From assembly GCA_947044405.1 (NCBI GenBank), contig CAMRHE010000018.1, positions 806,001-870,000 of the forward strand: a DNA stretch of 64,000 bases, read 5' to 3'. Shown in pieces: positions 34,640-45,808 of the stretch. A model generated the notes under the pieces. That model saw only the letters and a list, made by a program, of their open reading frames with translations. It had not been told where the DNA came from and did no database searches. A program made the position numbers and the translations under genes. Within the stretch, counting starts at the first letter, position 1; every line of letters starts with the position of its first letter. Source of the stretch: Leptodactylus fallax (lineage: Eukaryota > Chordata > Amphibia > Anura > Leptodactylidae).

Positions 34640-35270
34640 ACAGATCCGTCCTCCTTCAAGTTGACGATCAAGAAAAAAGAGGCCGCTGAAATAATGTCTA
34701 AATACGGGTCGTCCCTGACAGTATGCCCCCAGCGGAACTCCGGTCAGTGGTCACATCAATTTTCAACACTGTTCTCTTCCGCCCTGCAGAGGTGGAGATT
34801 AACATAGACAGAGTGCACTGAGTTCTGGGCCCCAGGAGAAGTGACGTTGTGGACCACCGTGATGGCTTGTGTTAGGTCCATTTCTTCAGGAAAAAGGAGG
34901 ATATAATCCAAGCAGCCTGGCGGAAAGTCCAATACCATTCATGGACACTCATGTACAGCTTCTTCCCTATGTATCCCCATGCACCCTTGCTATGCGCAGA
35001 ATCCTCAAGCCGGTTCTTAAGGTCATTCTCGACTCTGGCGCTACCTACAGATGGGGACATTCCTTTCACCTTCAGGTTCGTCGCAAAGGAGCAACATTTA
35101 CACTCCACTCTCCTGACCAGGCGGCTCAGCTGATGCAGTTTCTGGACCTCCCTGACTTGGCTATTCCAGACTGGTTGGACTACCCATTGCCATCTGCAAC
35201 AACTGATGGACGGCCACCTGCCTCCACCGTGCTTTGCCGGTTGGAGGGTGCCTCGCAGACTCCTCATTGA
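34640..35270 (+). pseudogene. Tx1/L1-like LINE ORF1 C-terminal region
   Basis: Frames on the plus strand give RSVVTSIFNTVLFRPAEVEI, an IDRVH segment near 34805, then in another frame HFFRKKEDIIQAAWRK, then (34960-35210) MRRILKPVLKVILDSGATYR, HSFHLQVRRKGATFTL and LMQFLDLPDLAIPDWLDY. This order is that of the RNA-binding C-terminal part of L1/Tx1-type ORF1 proteins, which package LINE RNA. At least two frameshifts and in-frame stops make it a relic. Minus-strand frames in the same interval are shadows. Confidence 0.72.
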
Positions 35271-35939
35271 AGAGATGTATCCTTTTTCTACTGATTCCTA
35301 ACCAGGAATTGTTGCCTTTGTTGCCTTCTGTTGCGGCTTTAGCCTTGTGCTTTTCCCTTTGTTCCCATAGAATGTCGCTAGAGTGGCTTATCTCTTCTTC
35401 TTTATGCTCCTCTTATAAGCTTTCTGCCCTGGTGGTGGCCCCTGCGGACTCTGGTCTGTGGCGGCCTCTACTGGTGATTCCTACCCCCCGTAATGTTATG
35501 TTGTGGCCGGGTGGCCTTCCTATTGTTGAGGTGCTGATGCCTGTATTTGCTAGCCCCCACTGAAGGATTCCCCCCTGCCGGCCATAACTCACATGCGGAC
35601 CCCTTCCCAGCGCCCAACACTCTTAGTTGTCCCGATGGGCACGGGGACTCATTTTCTGTCACTGGTTCTGACCCCCCCTCCCTGTTTGCCACTGCAATTG
35701 TTTTTACTGCTCAGGGAATGGGAAACTACCCATTGATGTTCCACCTCTCCCCCGCTAGTTTTGTTTGGCAGCTCACTGGGCATATACTGCGGTGTGGGTT
35801 TTCCCACTGTTAGTGTTTTCCCACTCTCAGATTAGTTTTGACCGGGACTAGCTGTTGTGTTTTTCACTGTTTTTCTCTTCTTCCTGACCCACTCTTTCCC
35901 TTTTCCTCCCCCCCTTTTTTTTTCTTTTTCTTTTTCTGG

Positions 35940-36080
35940 GTCCCAGCTGCCTGACTCCCTAGTGTTCTCCTCCATTAATGCCAATGGCCTTAATACTCCG
36001 GACAAGAGATCCTCCCTCCTCCGCTTGCTCTGGAACAAACAAACTCATGTTGCCTTTGTCCAGGAAACACTTTTTTGTGA
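35940..36080 (+). pseudogene. Tx1/L1-like LINE endonuclease N-terminus
   Basis: The plus strand encodes SINANGLNTPDKRSSLLRLLW followed by THVAFVQETLF. This is the N-terminal AP-endonuclease motif of L1/Tx1 ORF2, with the metal-binding Asn of the INANGL block and the Glu of QET. The homology stops at about 36080, where unrelated sequence starts. With the ORF1 fragment 0.7 kb upstream it forms the 5' part of one LINE copy. Catalytic residues further on are absent. Confidence 0.75.
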
Positions 36081-36084
36081 AGGC

Positions 36085-36640
36085 GCGTTTTGCCAAAAGG
36101 AGCATTTTGCCAAATGAGCTGGTGACACCATTTCATGTGAGCACAAAGAGACCTCTGTTCCTACACGTGTGTCTGCAACACCATAGCTAGTTATCTGCTT
36201 GCAGATCTTGCACATTGCCATCATGTCATTTAGTAATGTGCAAAAACAAATTCCATATGGGAGATGACTGCACATAGCTACAGCAGCAGCAGTGGAAATG
36301 TGTCCGCCAGAGTCACTACCACCCGAGCTTGCCTTAGATCTAGCCCAGGCAAGTCTTTTGGATGTTGTGACTGCAAATTAAGTGGAATTCTTACTATTGC
36401 AGCTACCACCACCCTCTTCCTCTAATGTCACCCTGACCTGGTTGTCAGGTCATATCTGTAATAGAATAATCATCAGATTTAGTTAAGTCATCAACTTCCC
36501 CACTTTTTTGTGACTCATCATGGCAATGGAATTCCTCTATGCCCTCACAATTCCTAACACATTTCCTCCTAGTGCCCCCTATCAGAACTGCTACCAGTAG
36601 CACTACCACTGCCAATGCTACCTCCACCAACACTCATGTC
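36085..36640 (-). pseudogene. BED zinc-finger / hAT-type relic
   Basis: On the minus strand near 36110-36300 the sequence encodes MAMCKICKQITSYGVA followed, after a one-base shift, by LCSHMKWCH. This is a CxxC...HxxxxH layout as in BED fingers of hAT transposases and ZBED proteins. Upstream on the same strand is low-complexity SGGSDSGGH-like coding texture. The catalytic part would lie below 36085 and is missing, replaced by the LINE fragment. The hAT assignment is tentative. Confidence 0.4.
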
Positions 36641-37695
36641 TTCCACCTATAGCTCCTCTACATCCCAAAACACTGGCAGTTTTCATCCAACTCATCAAGA
36701 AGAGGAAGACGAGAAAGTCTTGGACATTAAGGAATATTGCTCTCAGCAGATGCCACATGGCTCCCAGAGAATGGGATTTGTGTCAGTGAACAAGACATGG
36801 TTGACAATACAGAAAGACAGCGTGGTATATTATGTGTTACAACAGAGGAGGAAGAGGAACACAGAACCCTGACTCAACATTTGTGATTTACTGCTTTCAA
36901 AAACAGAATGACAACACTGAGCTACTGGCGGGGCTGTCAAGACCAGAAGTAGCGGTGCTGTTGCTATCCACATTCTTATAGTTCCACCCCCTCCCTTTGT
37001 CTGTACCCTGCCCTGTTTTTTCCAGTCATTTTACTGCACACTGCTTAAATATAATAGCGATTGGCAACAATTCTGTGTATGCCTTTTGTTTTTTTTTTGT
37101 TTTTTGTTTTTTTTTACAAAAAACAATTTAAAAAAAATAAAAAGCACTAAAAGGATGACCTGGTCAGTCACTAGAACTGTGTCAGTCAGCTTGTATTTTT
37201 TTTTGCCATTAAAAGGGTGCCAGTTTGTATGTATATTGGATAACCAAAAAAAAGCCTTAACAAACAAAGTTTTTTTCAGATTAGCACACTCCATCGCACT
37301 GTGTATTAGGGAAGCAGAGCAGAAAGAACCCTTATATAACAAATTTTGTTTAGATTTTTTTTTTTAGCACAGGCTGCAAGACTGTATATAACTAATATTT
37401 TTTTTAAATTAGCACACTTCATTACACTGTGCTATATAAAGGTTTTTTTTATGCCCTGCTTACCCAATACAGAGTGTGACGAAGTGTGCTAATCTGAAAA
37501 AAATATTAGTTTCTCAAGTGCTTTTTTTTGTTGCTGCTCATATATACAGTCTTGCAGCCTGTTCTTATCTAAAAAAAATGTCTGTTATATAAGGGTTTTT
37601 TCTGCTGTTTCCCTAATACACAATGTGATGGAGTGTGCTAGTATGAAAAAAATATTATTTTCTTAAGCTTTTTTGTTGCTGCTCATATATACAAT

Positions 37696-38084
37696 GCTTA
37701 GTAGAGGGCGAAAGGCAATTTAAAACTCTACACACCTTCACTGGTGCTCTCCTCAAGGAGAGATGTCTCTGTCCATAACCCACTCATTGCCTCCCACAAA
37801 GCCAGCCAGTTAATTTTGCTCTGCACTGACGAGGGACAAAAATCCCGAAACAGCGCTGTATGCAGATAAATGAAATTGGCTTGGCTAAAATCCCTTTTGC
37901 TGTCTCAAGACTCGGTGAGTCAAAAGCAAATTGAGGATCTGTTACATCCAACAGAGGGCGCATGAGCTCCCAGCTCCTTTCCCATAATGCCTTGTGATAT
38001 GTAGATGCTTAGTAGAGGGCGAAAGGCAATTTAAAACTCTACACACCTTCACTGGTGCTCTCCTCAAGGAGAGATGTCTCTGTC
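37696..38084 (+). mobile_element. Candidate retrozyme: 1.25-mer of a 311-bp ribozyme-bearing unit
   Basis: A 311-bp unit (37696-38006) begins GCTTAGTAGAGGGCGAAAGG and is followed directly by the first 78 bp of a second identical unit (38007-38084). The two partial copies match base for base over this stretch. The whole insert is flanked by a perfect 12-bp duplication, CATATATACAAT (37684-37695 and 38085-38096), so it entered as one piece. The full unit contains a hammerhead ribozyme at 37820-37866. There is no open frame, LTR or microsatellite tail. Partially repeated units, one ribozyme per unit and target duplications are the known traits of small non-autonomous metazoan retrozymes, which are thought to spread through circular RNA copied by a helper reverse transcriptase. 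A tRNA-like promoter is not evident. Confidence 0.78.
37820..37866 (+). ncRNA. Type I hammerhead ribozyme
   Basis: All core positions are present. CTGACGA is at 37826-37832. Stem II pairs GGGA (37833-37836) with TCCC (37843-37846) around a CAAAAA loop. GAAA is at 37847-37850. Stem III is ACAGCGCTGT (37850-37859), a tight hairpin or a self-dimerising palindrome. The cleavage triplet GTA ends at 37860. Stem I pairs TCTGCA (37820-37825) perfectly with TGCAGA (37861-37866) and is open toward the rest of the unit, which defines type I. The chance of this full arrangement at random is low. Confidence 0.88.
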
Positions 38085-38410
38085 CATATATACAATCTTG
38101 CAGCCTGTTCTAATCTAAAAAAAAACCCTCTGTTTTATAACGGGTTTTTATGCTCTGCTCACCAAATACTGATTTTTTTTTTAGATTCGCACAGGCTGTA
38201 AGACTTTATATATGAGCAACAACAAAAAAGCTTAAACGAATATTTTTTTAAAATTAGCACACACCATCACACTGTGTATTGAGTGAGCAGAGCTGAAAAA
38301 AACATTAAATAACAGTTTTTTCTGATTAGCCCAGGCTGTTAGACTTCATATTGGGTGAGCAACAAAAAAATGCTTAAATAACAGAGATTTTTTTTTTATC
38401 AGATTAGAGT

Positions 38411-39295
38411 TGGCGCATTCAGCGCTTTACTGTTAGAACAGCCGTTTCTTTGTATTAAATGGAAAATATTTAACTCTTGCCCAATAAAACCATTAAGAAA
38501 GCAGGACTGACTGTCAGTAAAAATTATGTTTAAACATTGTGTATACAGATGAAACTGGTCTATTGCACAATAGACAAAATTAGATTATTGACAATGAAAG
38601 GGTTAACTGTCCTTTGTCTGTGTCTGTAATTCTTTATTAGCGCAGGAATGAAGCAGTCTGGCTCAAACATCACAGATATGCACCCTTACACTGTCCTATC
38701 TATTATTTATATCACTATCTGCCTGTAATTGCTTGAATCTGACTAAATTCTACTATTCCTAACTTGATTGTCTAGGTCTATTGGTTGAAAATTTGTAAGC
38801 TTTTCAAAACTGTGCTCTGAATGATGCAGTGAGATGAGTCACATATCCTTCCTAATCTTCAACATTACTGCAAAGCCTTGGGATCATGCTTACAGCACCT
38901 TATAAAGTATATATGACATCAGCACAGAAAGGGTTCCACCTACTATTGTCTATTGGCTGAGAGTCTGTCAGGTGGTGCTAGAATGTCACATTGATTCACA
39001 AGACAAGTGTCTCTTCTATATTTTTCCTGCGCAATACATGTGGAGGCAGCCTTTTTAGTTCTGCTGAGACTGATCGGCATTTGTTTTTTTTAAAAAACTA
39101 TTTGGAACAATCAGTTGGGACCCTGTTTGTAACGAATTGGTTCTGTCATCTCTATTGATAGTTGTCTACTGCTTGCTGACCTTAGTTTGTGTCCAAGTAG
39201 CAATTTTCTTTTCACATTTAATTATTTTAATTGAAATTTAAATAAAAAAATAATTTAAATCCTCATTATTGTGCTAATGTGAGGAGCCTGTGATA
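38411..39295. other. AT-rich stretch, nothing supported
   Basis: No coding or mobile-element signature was found. Confidence 0.4.
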
Positions 39296-39321
39296 CAGTG
39301 GGGAAAAAAAGTATTTAGTAT
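39296..39321. repeat. Isolated Tc1-type inverted-repeat tip
   Basis: TA followed by CAGTGGGGAAAAAAAGTATT matches the tip of the Tc1 element at 56535. Sequence to the right does not continue as in that element, so this is a fragment or the end of an internally rearranged copy. Confidence 0.55.
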
Positions 39322-41380
39322 TTATATGGACATCTATAGAGATTACTTTGGAGTCAGTCACTGCACCTGTCTTTGCAATGATAGAAACAAAGCTTATGTA
39401 AAAATGAAAATCAAATGTTCACATGTTCAAACAAATAGTGGAATCACACATGGAGGCACGTCCTAGCACATGCGACTGTAAGGGGCTAATTTATTAGTCA
39501 ATCTTTTGCTCACCCTTCACTCAGGCTTCAAAATTGAGCACAGATCGCACCCCAAAACAGTTTGTGCACCCCAGATACACACTGCCACCATCAATTGCAC
39601 TGAAGACCAAGGAATCCAGGAGAGACATGCACACTGCTCTCCAAGAGATGGCAAAACACATTTTAAAAGGCAATAGATCCATACAACATAAAGTTAACAC
39701 TTTAATACAAAAAGGATTAGTGCTTACGAAAAGAGACAACCTAAAAGTGACATACAACAAGCAAACAGTTCTAAAATAAAAAGGGACAAAACCCTTTCAA
39801 GTTAGTTATTCTCTCCCAGAGGAGCTTGAGAATGTAAAATAGCTGCCGCACACCTTAGCTGACTTCACAGGTTTGACCGAGTTTCTCTGGTCATCATCAA
39901 GCCTTATTATGTTTGCTGTTGCTTCAGGTTGCAGAGCGCCCTTCTGGTCCATTATTCTAATCCTCTGTTGGTCACTGGACAGTGGATTAATAGGGAGGCA
40001 AGTCCCCTGAATATTAATTGTTCCTGTTGTTTAATTCGCCTCCTGTATGGGATGGAGGCTGAAATGTTTATTAGTTCTGGTCAACGTGGAAAGTTGTGTC
40101 AGCCAGACTCCTTCTCTGATGTTCAGAAGAGGTCTATATTTGGTCTTTCTGCATTTTATAACTCCCTTATTTGTGTTGTGCTGACGTCAAAGGATTGCCA
40201 TTCACAGACCATAACAGACAAAACCCACAAGAATTTCCATAAGTGACCACAATTCTAACATTGGAGGAGTTAAGCCCAGACTAATATTAATATCTTTATC
40301 CTGAATATGTCATAATCACCTTATATCCACAAATCAGCAATACAATTCCACTGCCAAGTATGCACAGGTAGGGGCTTTCATGACAAGTGGATAGAGTTGA
40401 ACTTCCTCTTAATAAATTTAAAAATGCATTGCATAAGTATACATGTATTTTGAATTTATATTAAGTGCAAACTAATTAATATAAATATGATGATACCTAT
40501 TAATGATCTAGCATTAATGCACTCAAGTCCTTATATTTCATCTACAACATATATAGCAAATGAATATTCTGAGCTCCTGTTAGAGTAGCTGAAGTTGGGA
40601 CATTTAAGGGCAGTGGATTTCAACCAATGGAATGAGAAAAAGCTACTTATATTGATGCTATAGGTTCCAAACTATCTTTGAGGAGTTGTTCGAAGGCTTA
40701 TTGTTAGAATGTCATGGAAAAGTTCCATGACACGGGAAATGTTAGAATTGCTTTGATGATATTTTTTGGCCTTATCACACATCCCAGGTCACGTGATTGG
40801 AAGCAGTTCTCCAACCCTCAGGGCTCTCCACTCCCTCTCTCCGTCCCCGATCTCACAGGTAATTAATTTCTTGTGAGACTGTGAAAAGAAGGGCTGGAGC
40901 AACTTGGTAGATTAAGCGACCTGGGGTCAGAGTGCTGCTTCTGATCATGTGATCTGGGGGTCATAACACAGCAGGTTCATCATCATCCACTGGCTCACAT
41001 CACACCAATGTCTTCTATCAGAGATAGACAGTATGTTACGACTTGGGAGTATTGTATTTCTAGATATACTGTAAATCTCTGTCAGAATACTATAATACAC
41101 TGTAGGACATAGAAATATAAGGGCATGGGTCATCCTGGATGCCTTAATATGCTACAGTACAGTCTATTGTGTTATTCTATATGGTACAAAAACATATGGA
41201 CAAATAGCTAGCTACCAAACAATCACCTAAAAGGCTTTTTTTCTGGTATACAGTGGATCAGTGGAGCTCTATGGATATGTTTAGTGTATGCACTGTACCC
41301 CTTACCTACGTGTACCATAAATATAGTGTTGAAATACATATACTCCCCTGGCTGCATATACATGCTGTATATGTAGCCAG
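39322..41380. other. Mostly unassigned stretch with two orphan frames
   Basis: Frames at 39534-39779 (81 codons, rich in K/T/Q) and 39929-40246 (105 codons) have no motif I recognise. The first contains PPSIALKTKESRRDMHTAL and could be a remnant of an element protein. Nothing else is supported. Confidence 0.35.
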
Positions 41381-41730
41381 GGGAGTAATTTGAGGGGTGC
41401 AGAGGGCACACCCTGGCCCAGGAGCCTCAGGTGGCCCATAAGCACTGGCATCACTATTAGAGGTTGCAGCTACACCCTGGCCATAAACCAACGGGACCCA
41501 CAGGTTATGCTCACAACACTAAGGTTGATAAAATTTCTTTGATCTCTTTTCTGATTTCAAGGGGTATAGTTGTAGGGGCTGCAGCAGTAGAAGTCTTTAC
41601 CATCCCTAACATTGGGGGCCCCAAAGATTCCTCTGCTACATAAAATATACCACTATTCTCAATGGCACAATGTAGGAAAAGGGGAAAATTACAAATTTTG
41701 CTCTGGGGCCCAGATTACACCTCTGTCAGT
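41380..41730. repeat. Degenerate dispersed repeat (GGGGCCC-rich)
   Basis: The GGGGCAGAGGGCAC-like and GGGGGCCCC phrases resemble those around 31500 and 33430-33720. Ends are not defined. Confidence 0.35.
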
Positions 41731-44165
41731 AGCTGTAGTTTAGCAGTATAATAAATTTCATTGCAGGTCAGTGGCATGCATAGATTTTTAACTGTTCCAT
41801 TGCAGAGCACCTGCCTCATGTGATCATAGTCCGACCATCAGTTCAAATTTTGCTTAACTCTGTAGACAGATGGTTGGTCTTGCCTGTGTGATGAACCTCC
41901 TATAGATTACAGGATTATATTAGCAAACACCCCCCCCCCCAACAGTTCTATGAAACCTACCCTTCCCTACAAGATACTAAAGACATACATTAATTTCTTC
42001 CCTTTCTAGGGAAGCAAAAGTGCATTGATGTACTGTAATGGGTCTCTTCTTTAAGAAAAATGTGACCTGTAGGGTTTTATGAGATTTCACTATGAGGAAT
42101 CAGAAGAGAAGAAGGAGACATAATGGCAGACAACCCATATTGGGCATATGAAATAAAACAGGTATATACAAACGTTACAAAGGCCTTTACACTATATACC
42201 ACACTACATAGAAAAAAAAACTTACCTGATTGATTCTTTCATCCCTTCAGCAGACATTGGCTATTTTAAACAAAGCAGCTTGTCTTCTGTTCATAGATCT
42301 GTAGGGAAACTGGAAAATTTAAATTTAAGACCTGCAAGCATATTATCAAAAAAAAAAAATCCACTTGTAATTGAAGCAATTTTTGTCCCATGTTATGCAC
42401 TTAAAGGGAATTCATCAGCTATATATTTTTTGTTAATATGTTTTACTAAAACTACATACTGAAATGTATTCTTTTTATTCTAACCTGTTTTTTATTTTCT
42501 GACTATAGATTATTCTGTTATTTTTTTGTACATTACTACAAAGGCAACCATCTTGCCTGACCTGTTTTAACAGTATTTAGAATAGCTGAGGGTAAACATA
42601 AATTATTTTATCATTTTAGTTATATGTCTATGGAGTATTTGTAAACAAAATCACATTCACCATACTAGAATGGCAGCAAGTTCTATTCATATCCAATGGC
42701 AAGTAAAATGTAGGCTCAAATAGGATTCAATAGCACTTACTACTGCACGAGAATCAGATGTCTGCAAAGAGCAATAGGTACCTGCAAGCTATCAGAGTTC
42801 TCTCGCAGTGATGTAGATCTAGGGACAGATCCTCTTGGTTGTTGGGTGATGAAATAAAATAAACCTTATGAAAGCACCATAACAGATAATATGGTTGAAA
42901 ATTGTTAGCCAACAACTTCTAGTCACAGAATTAAAGGCAGAATAGCCCTAGAGCAGAGAAGACAAGAAAAGTAATATTGGAATGAGACCTTATTGACTAG
43001 AAATATGTTGAAAGACATTGAAAGATTATATAAAGAGATGCAGTAGTACTGCACACAATGAATAGATAGAAGGATGTAAGAATACAGCCAGGTTCCCATT
43101 TTTTACTGTGCTGTAAGGTAAAAAAGAACATTAAATTGTGTACCTCTGTATTTCCATTGTAAAGAAATTTTCTGCTTGAAAGCATGTATGGCTAAAAGAG
43201 TAGGGGTCTCATGCTCATAACCCCTTCTATTCACTATAGCTAACAGTTGCATCAGACATGGCTTTTAAAGGTCCGCAGGCATCTACTGAAAGCAATGGTT
43301 TGTCTGGTTTAAATGGGTAGCTTGTCTTGCTTTATTTTAAGGGAAAACAAATTACATTGGTGTTATCTTTCCAGCTTAGTCATATTTAGTGATAACTCAA
43401 TGTTCTCTTTCATTGGTTTTTACGTTTTAAACAGGGTTATAAGAAGTTATATAAAATCCATTATAAAATGTTATTAAATCATGCACGTTAAAGCAGAAGG
43501 AATAGATAAAACAGAGTATAATGCTTGTATAACCTTGTTGTCCTGAGTATAGCTCTATAAGAATATTTTCACTTAAAGTACCAGTTGTGTATGTTTCATA
43601 TGGCATGCATATACTGATGTAATGTAGTCTGGCAGTGAACATTCTATGAGAATATACTTGCATCCACATTATGTCTCCTTCTGCTGTCATAAAACTTAAT
43701 CCAGAGAAATAAATATTACATACTGCAAGGCTGACTGCTAATGGTAGAAGTCAAAAGCAGATGGAAAGGTTACAAAAGCAGCTATAGCTAGCGCTTGACT
43801 GAAAAGCTGTGTGGCTTCCTTTTTTTCACATTTAGCAATAAAGCAAATACCTTCATTGTAGTGTTAGAACAAACATGGAAAATAAAAAAAATAAAAAAAT
43901 TAGACTTCCAACTTTTTATACATAGTGTGGTTGTAGAGTGAAGAGAAACTGTCAGGTGTTTTTCCATGCTAAACTAGTCCAAGTGTGTGTAGCAACAAGT
44001 ACTTGACCTTTTCATTGGTGCCCATCATTCCTGAAAAGTCACATTATAAGCTTTTTAAATGAATATCTTTGTAACAGAGGCACACATTTTCATGGGGAAA
44101 ATAGCATTATATGCAGGCGAACCTGTCCTATCTAACTGTGTTGCTGGTTTAATATGCTTCACACT
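41731..44165. other. Long AT-rich stretch, no gene supported
   Basis: A poly-C tract lies at 41930-41940. Short frames such as 43427-43690 on the minus strand have no motif. I see no clear repeat. Confidence 0.4.
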
Positions 44166-44174
44166 ACGTCACAC

Positions 44175-44310
44175 ACTTCCCTTTAACCCCTTCCCAACAT
44201 CCGCCATAATAGTACGGCGGATGTCGGGCATTTAAATATGGAGGCCGCTCAGGAGCTGAGCAGTCGCCATAACTATTGGGTCTCTGCTGTATTATATCAG
44301 TGATCAGAGA
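44175..44310. repeat. Dispersed repeat fragment with CATCCGCC hairpin
   Basis: ACATCCGCCATAATAGTACG and CGTACTATTATGGCGG-like sequence folds back as ATCCGCC...GGCGGAT within 44198-44226. Part of a high-copy family; its right end merges with LINE sequence. Confidence 0.5.
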
Positions 44311-44349
44311 TAGTGGCATTAATTTTTTTGTGCAACATGATGGTATCAA

Positions 44350-45808
44350 CCCCTTGAACTACATCAGAAGATTTTCTCCAATTGAATGCTATATGAATCC
44401 GGGAGGCCAGCAAAATGTATTGGAATAATTTAAATTGGGCGTATTTGAGGTTGGCTGGTTTAAGGTTGAGAGGGAATGTGGGGGATGAGAATGGAAAAAA
44501 CTGTTCAAAAAGGCGTTGCGTCATTTGGTGGATGGTAAGCCAGAAGCTACTTCCACATATGGGAAGTAGTGCATATGGCATTGCAACCCCCTAAAACAAA
44601 GGGGTGAGACTGTAGGGTAAAAGCTATGTACTTGTTGAAGGACTAGATAGGTCCTATGAAGGACTTTCAGTGAAGATTCCATAAGGGTGACTTGCCAACT
44701 GCCCTTGCTGATAGATGTCCAAAAGTCGCTCCATTGGGCCAGGGTCATGGTAGTATCAAGATCCCGTTCCCAGGCTTCCATAAAGTCAAACTTCACATCA
44801 AAAGGTGGGGCATTAAGCAGGTTATATATGAAAGAGAAGGAACCCTTATCTGCCACTCTTATCAAACATAATCTTTCAAAATTATTAGGTGAAATCTCTG
44901 GATTTTGTGGGGTAAGAGAACGTAAAAAACTGAAGACCTGTGCAGTCCTGAATGCCTTTGAGGGAGGCAGGGAGTATGTAGTAGTAAAATACTCTTTGGT
45001 GAAGACCTGTCGGTTACAGAGGAAGTCATTGAGGCAGCGAAACCAAGCATGCCTCCACCAAACTAACACCTCAGGGGATAGGCCAGGAGAGAAGAAGGGG
45101 TTGAAATATAGTGGAACCAAAGGAGAAATCAGATTCTGCAATGTATACTTAAAACAAACCCTCCTCCCCAATTGTAACATGTAATCAGTTACTCTGGCAT
45201 CAGCTGGGAGAGTATGGGCCACTGAAATCGGGGCCAAATCAAGGCCCGCAAAGAGGCTGGGGCAACCAGAGTTGATTCTAGTGTTACCCATTGTGAGCGA
45301 ACAGTCTCCTTATGAATGGAACTGAGCTGGGAACACCTTGCAGCAACATAATATTTATAGAGATGGGGTACCGATAATCCTCCAAGCCTCTTACAATAAT
45401 GCATAACATGCCTGCGGATACACAGCCTTTTGTAAGCCCAGATAAAATTAAAAATTTCCTTCAGAAGGGAGGCTAGAGAGGCGGAGGTCACCGGGGTAGG
45501 GAAGGTACCGAAAAAGTAGAAAATACAGGGAAGAGTCTTAACCTAGATCTTAACCGAGTGGACGATACCTATCCAGGAAGGGGCAGTGCCAGGCAAGATT
45601 TTTCAGTAGCTTTGGGATTTTGCATAATTCCTCTTAAAATGGGCTTCTAACGATTTACAAAGGTTAATGCCTAAGTAAGGCAGATATTTATCTCTAGACT
45701 GGAAGCTAAAGTTAAGGGCAATCAACTTAGCAGTGGCTGAAGGAATATTACAGTGAACAATTTCAGATTTGGACATATTAAGCTTAAGCGAAGAAGACCA
45801 ATCATGGA
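44350..45808 (-). pseudogene. Tx1/L1-like LINE ORF2 C-terminal region
   Basis: Read on the minus strand from 45808, the sequence gives SLKLNMSKSEIVH, then YLPYLGINLC, a KTLPCIFYFFGTFP block, FIWAYKRLCIRRHVMHYCKR and LGGLSVPHLYKYYVAARCSQ. After a frameshift near 45190-45290 it continues as a 256-codon open frame (44521-45291) with WWRHAWFRCLNDFL and WERDLDTTMTLAQWSDFW. This is the region after the RT catalytic core of Tx1/L1-clade ORF2. Stops and frameshifts before 45500 show decay. The matching RT N-terminal part lies at 48085-48410 beyond PLE sequence. Confidence 0.82.

Larger units (their letters stand above)
37240..38410. repeat. Tandem and inverted repeat array of about 200-bp units
   Basis: Recurring phrases are ATTAGCACACTCCATC/GATGGAGTGTGCTA, CACTGTGTATTAGG, TTATATAAGGGTTTTTTCTG, and CAGGCTGCAAGACTGTATAT/ATATACAGTCTTGCAGCCTG. 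They occur in both orientations at least five times. The 389-bp retrozyme-like element at 37696-38084 splits one CATATATACAAT-CTTGCAGCCTG unit. A neighbouring intact unit at 37539-37561 shows the uninterrupted order. Confidence 0.75.

Noticed and set aside
34872..35267. 131-codon minus-strand frame
   Set aside because: It is a shadow of the plus-strand LINE ORF1 region, which shows recognisable family motifs.
37696..38084. Reading the 78-bp repeats as LTRs of a small LTR retroelement
   Set aside because: The second copy is an exact continuation of the 311-bp unit and there is no TG...CA end, primer-binding site or polypurine tract. A partial multimer explains it better.
39873..39905. Reverse-strand TTGATGA...GAAAC pattern resembling a hammerhead
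   Set aside because: Stem I does not pair on either side of the supposed cleavage site and the first core C is absent, so it falls below the standard met by the other ribozymes.
44687..45184. 165-codon plus-strand frame
   Set aside because: It mirrors the minus-strand Tx1-like ORF2 C-terminal region and has no motif of its own.
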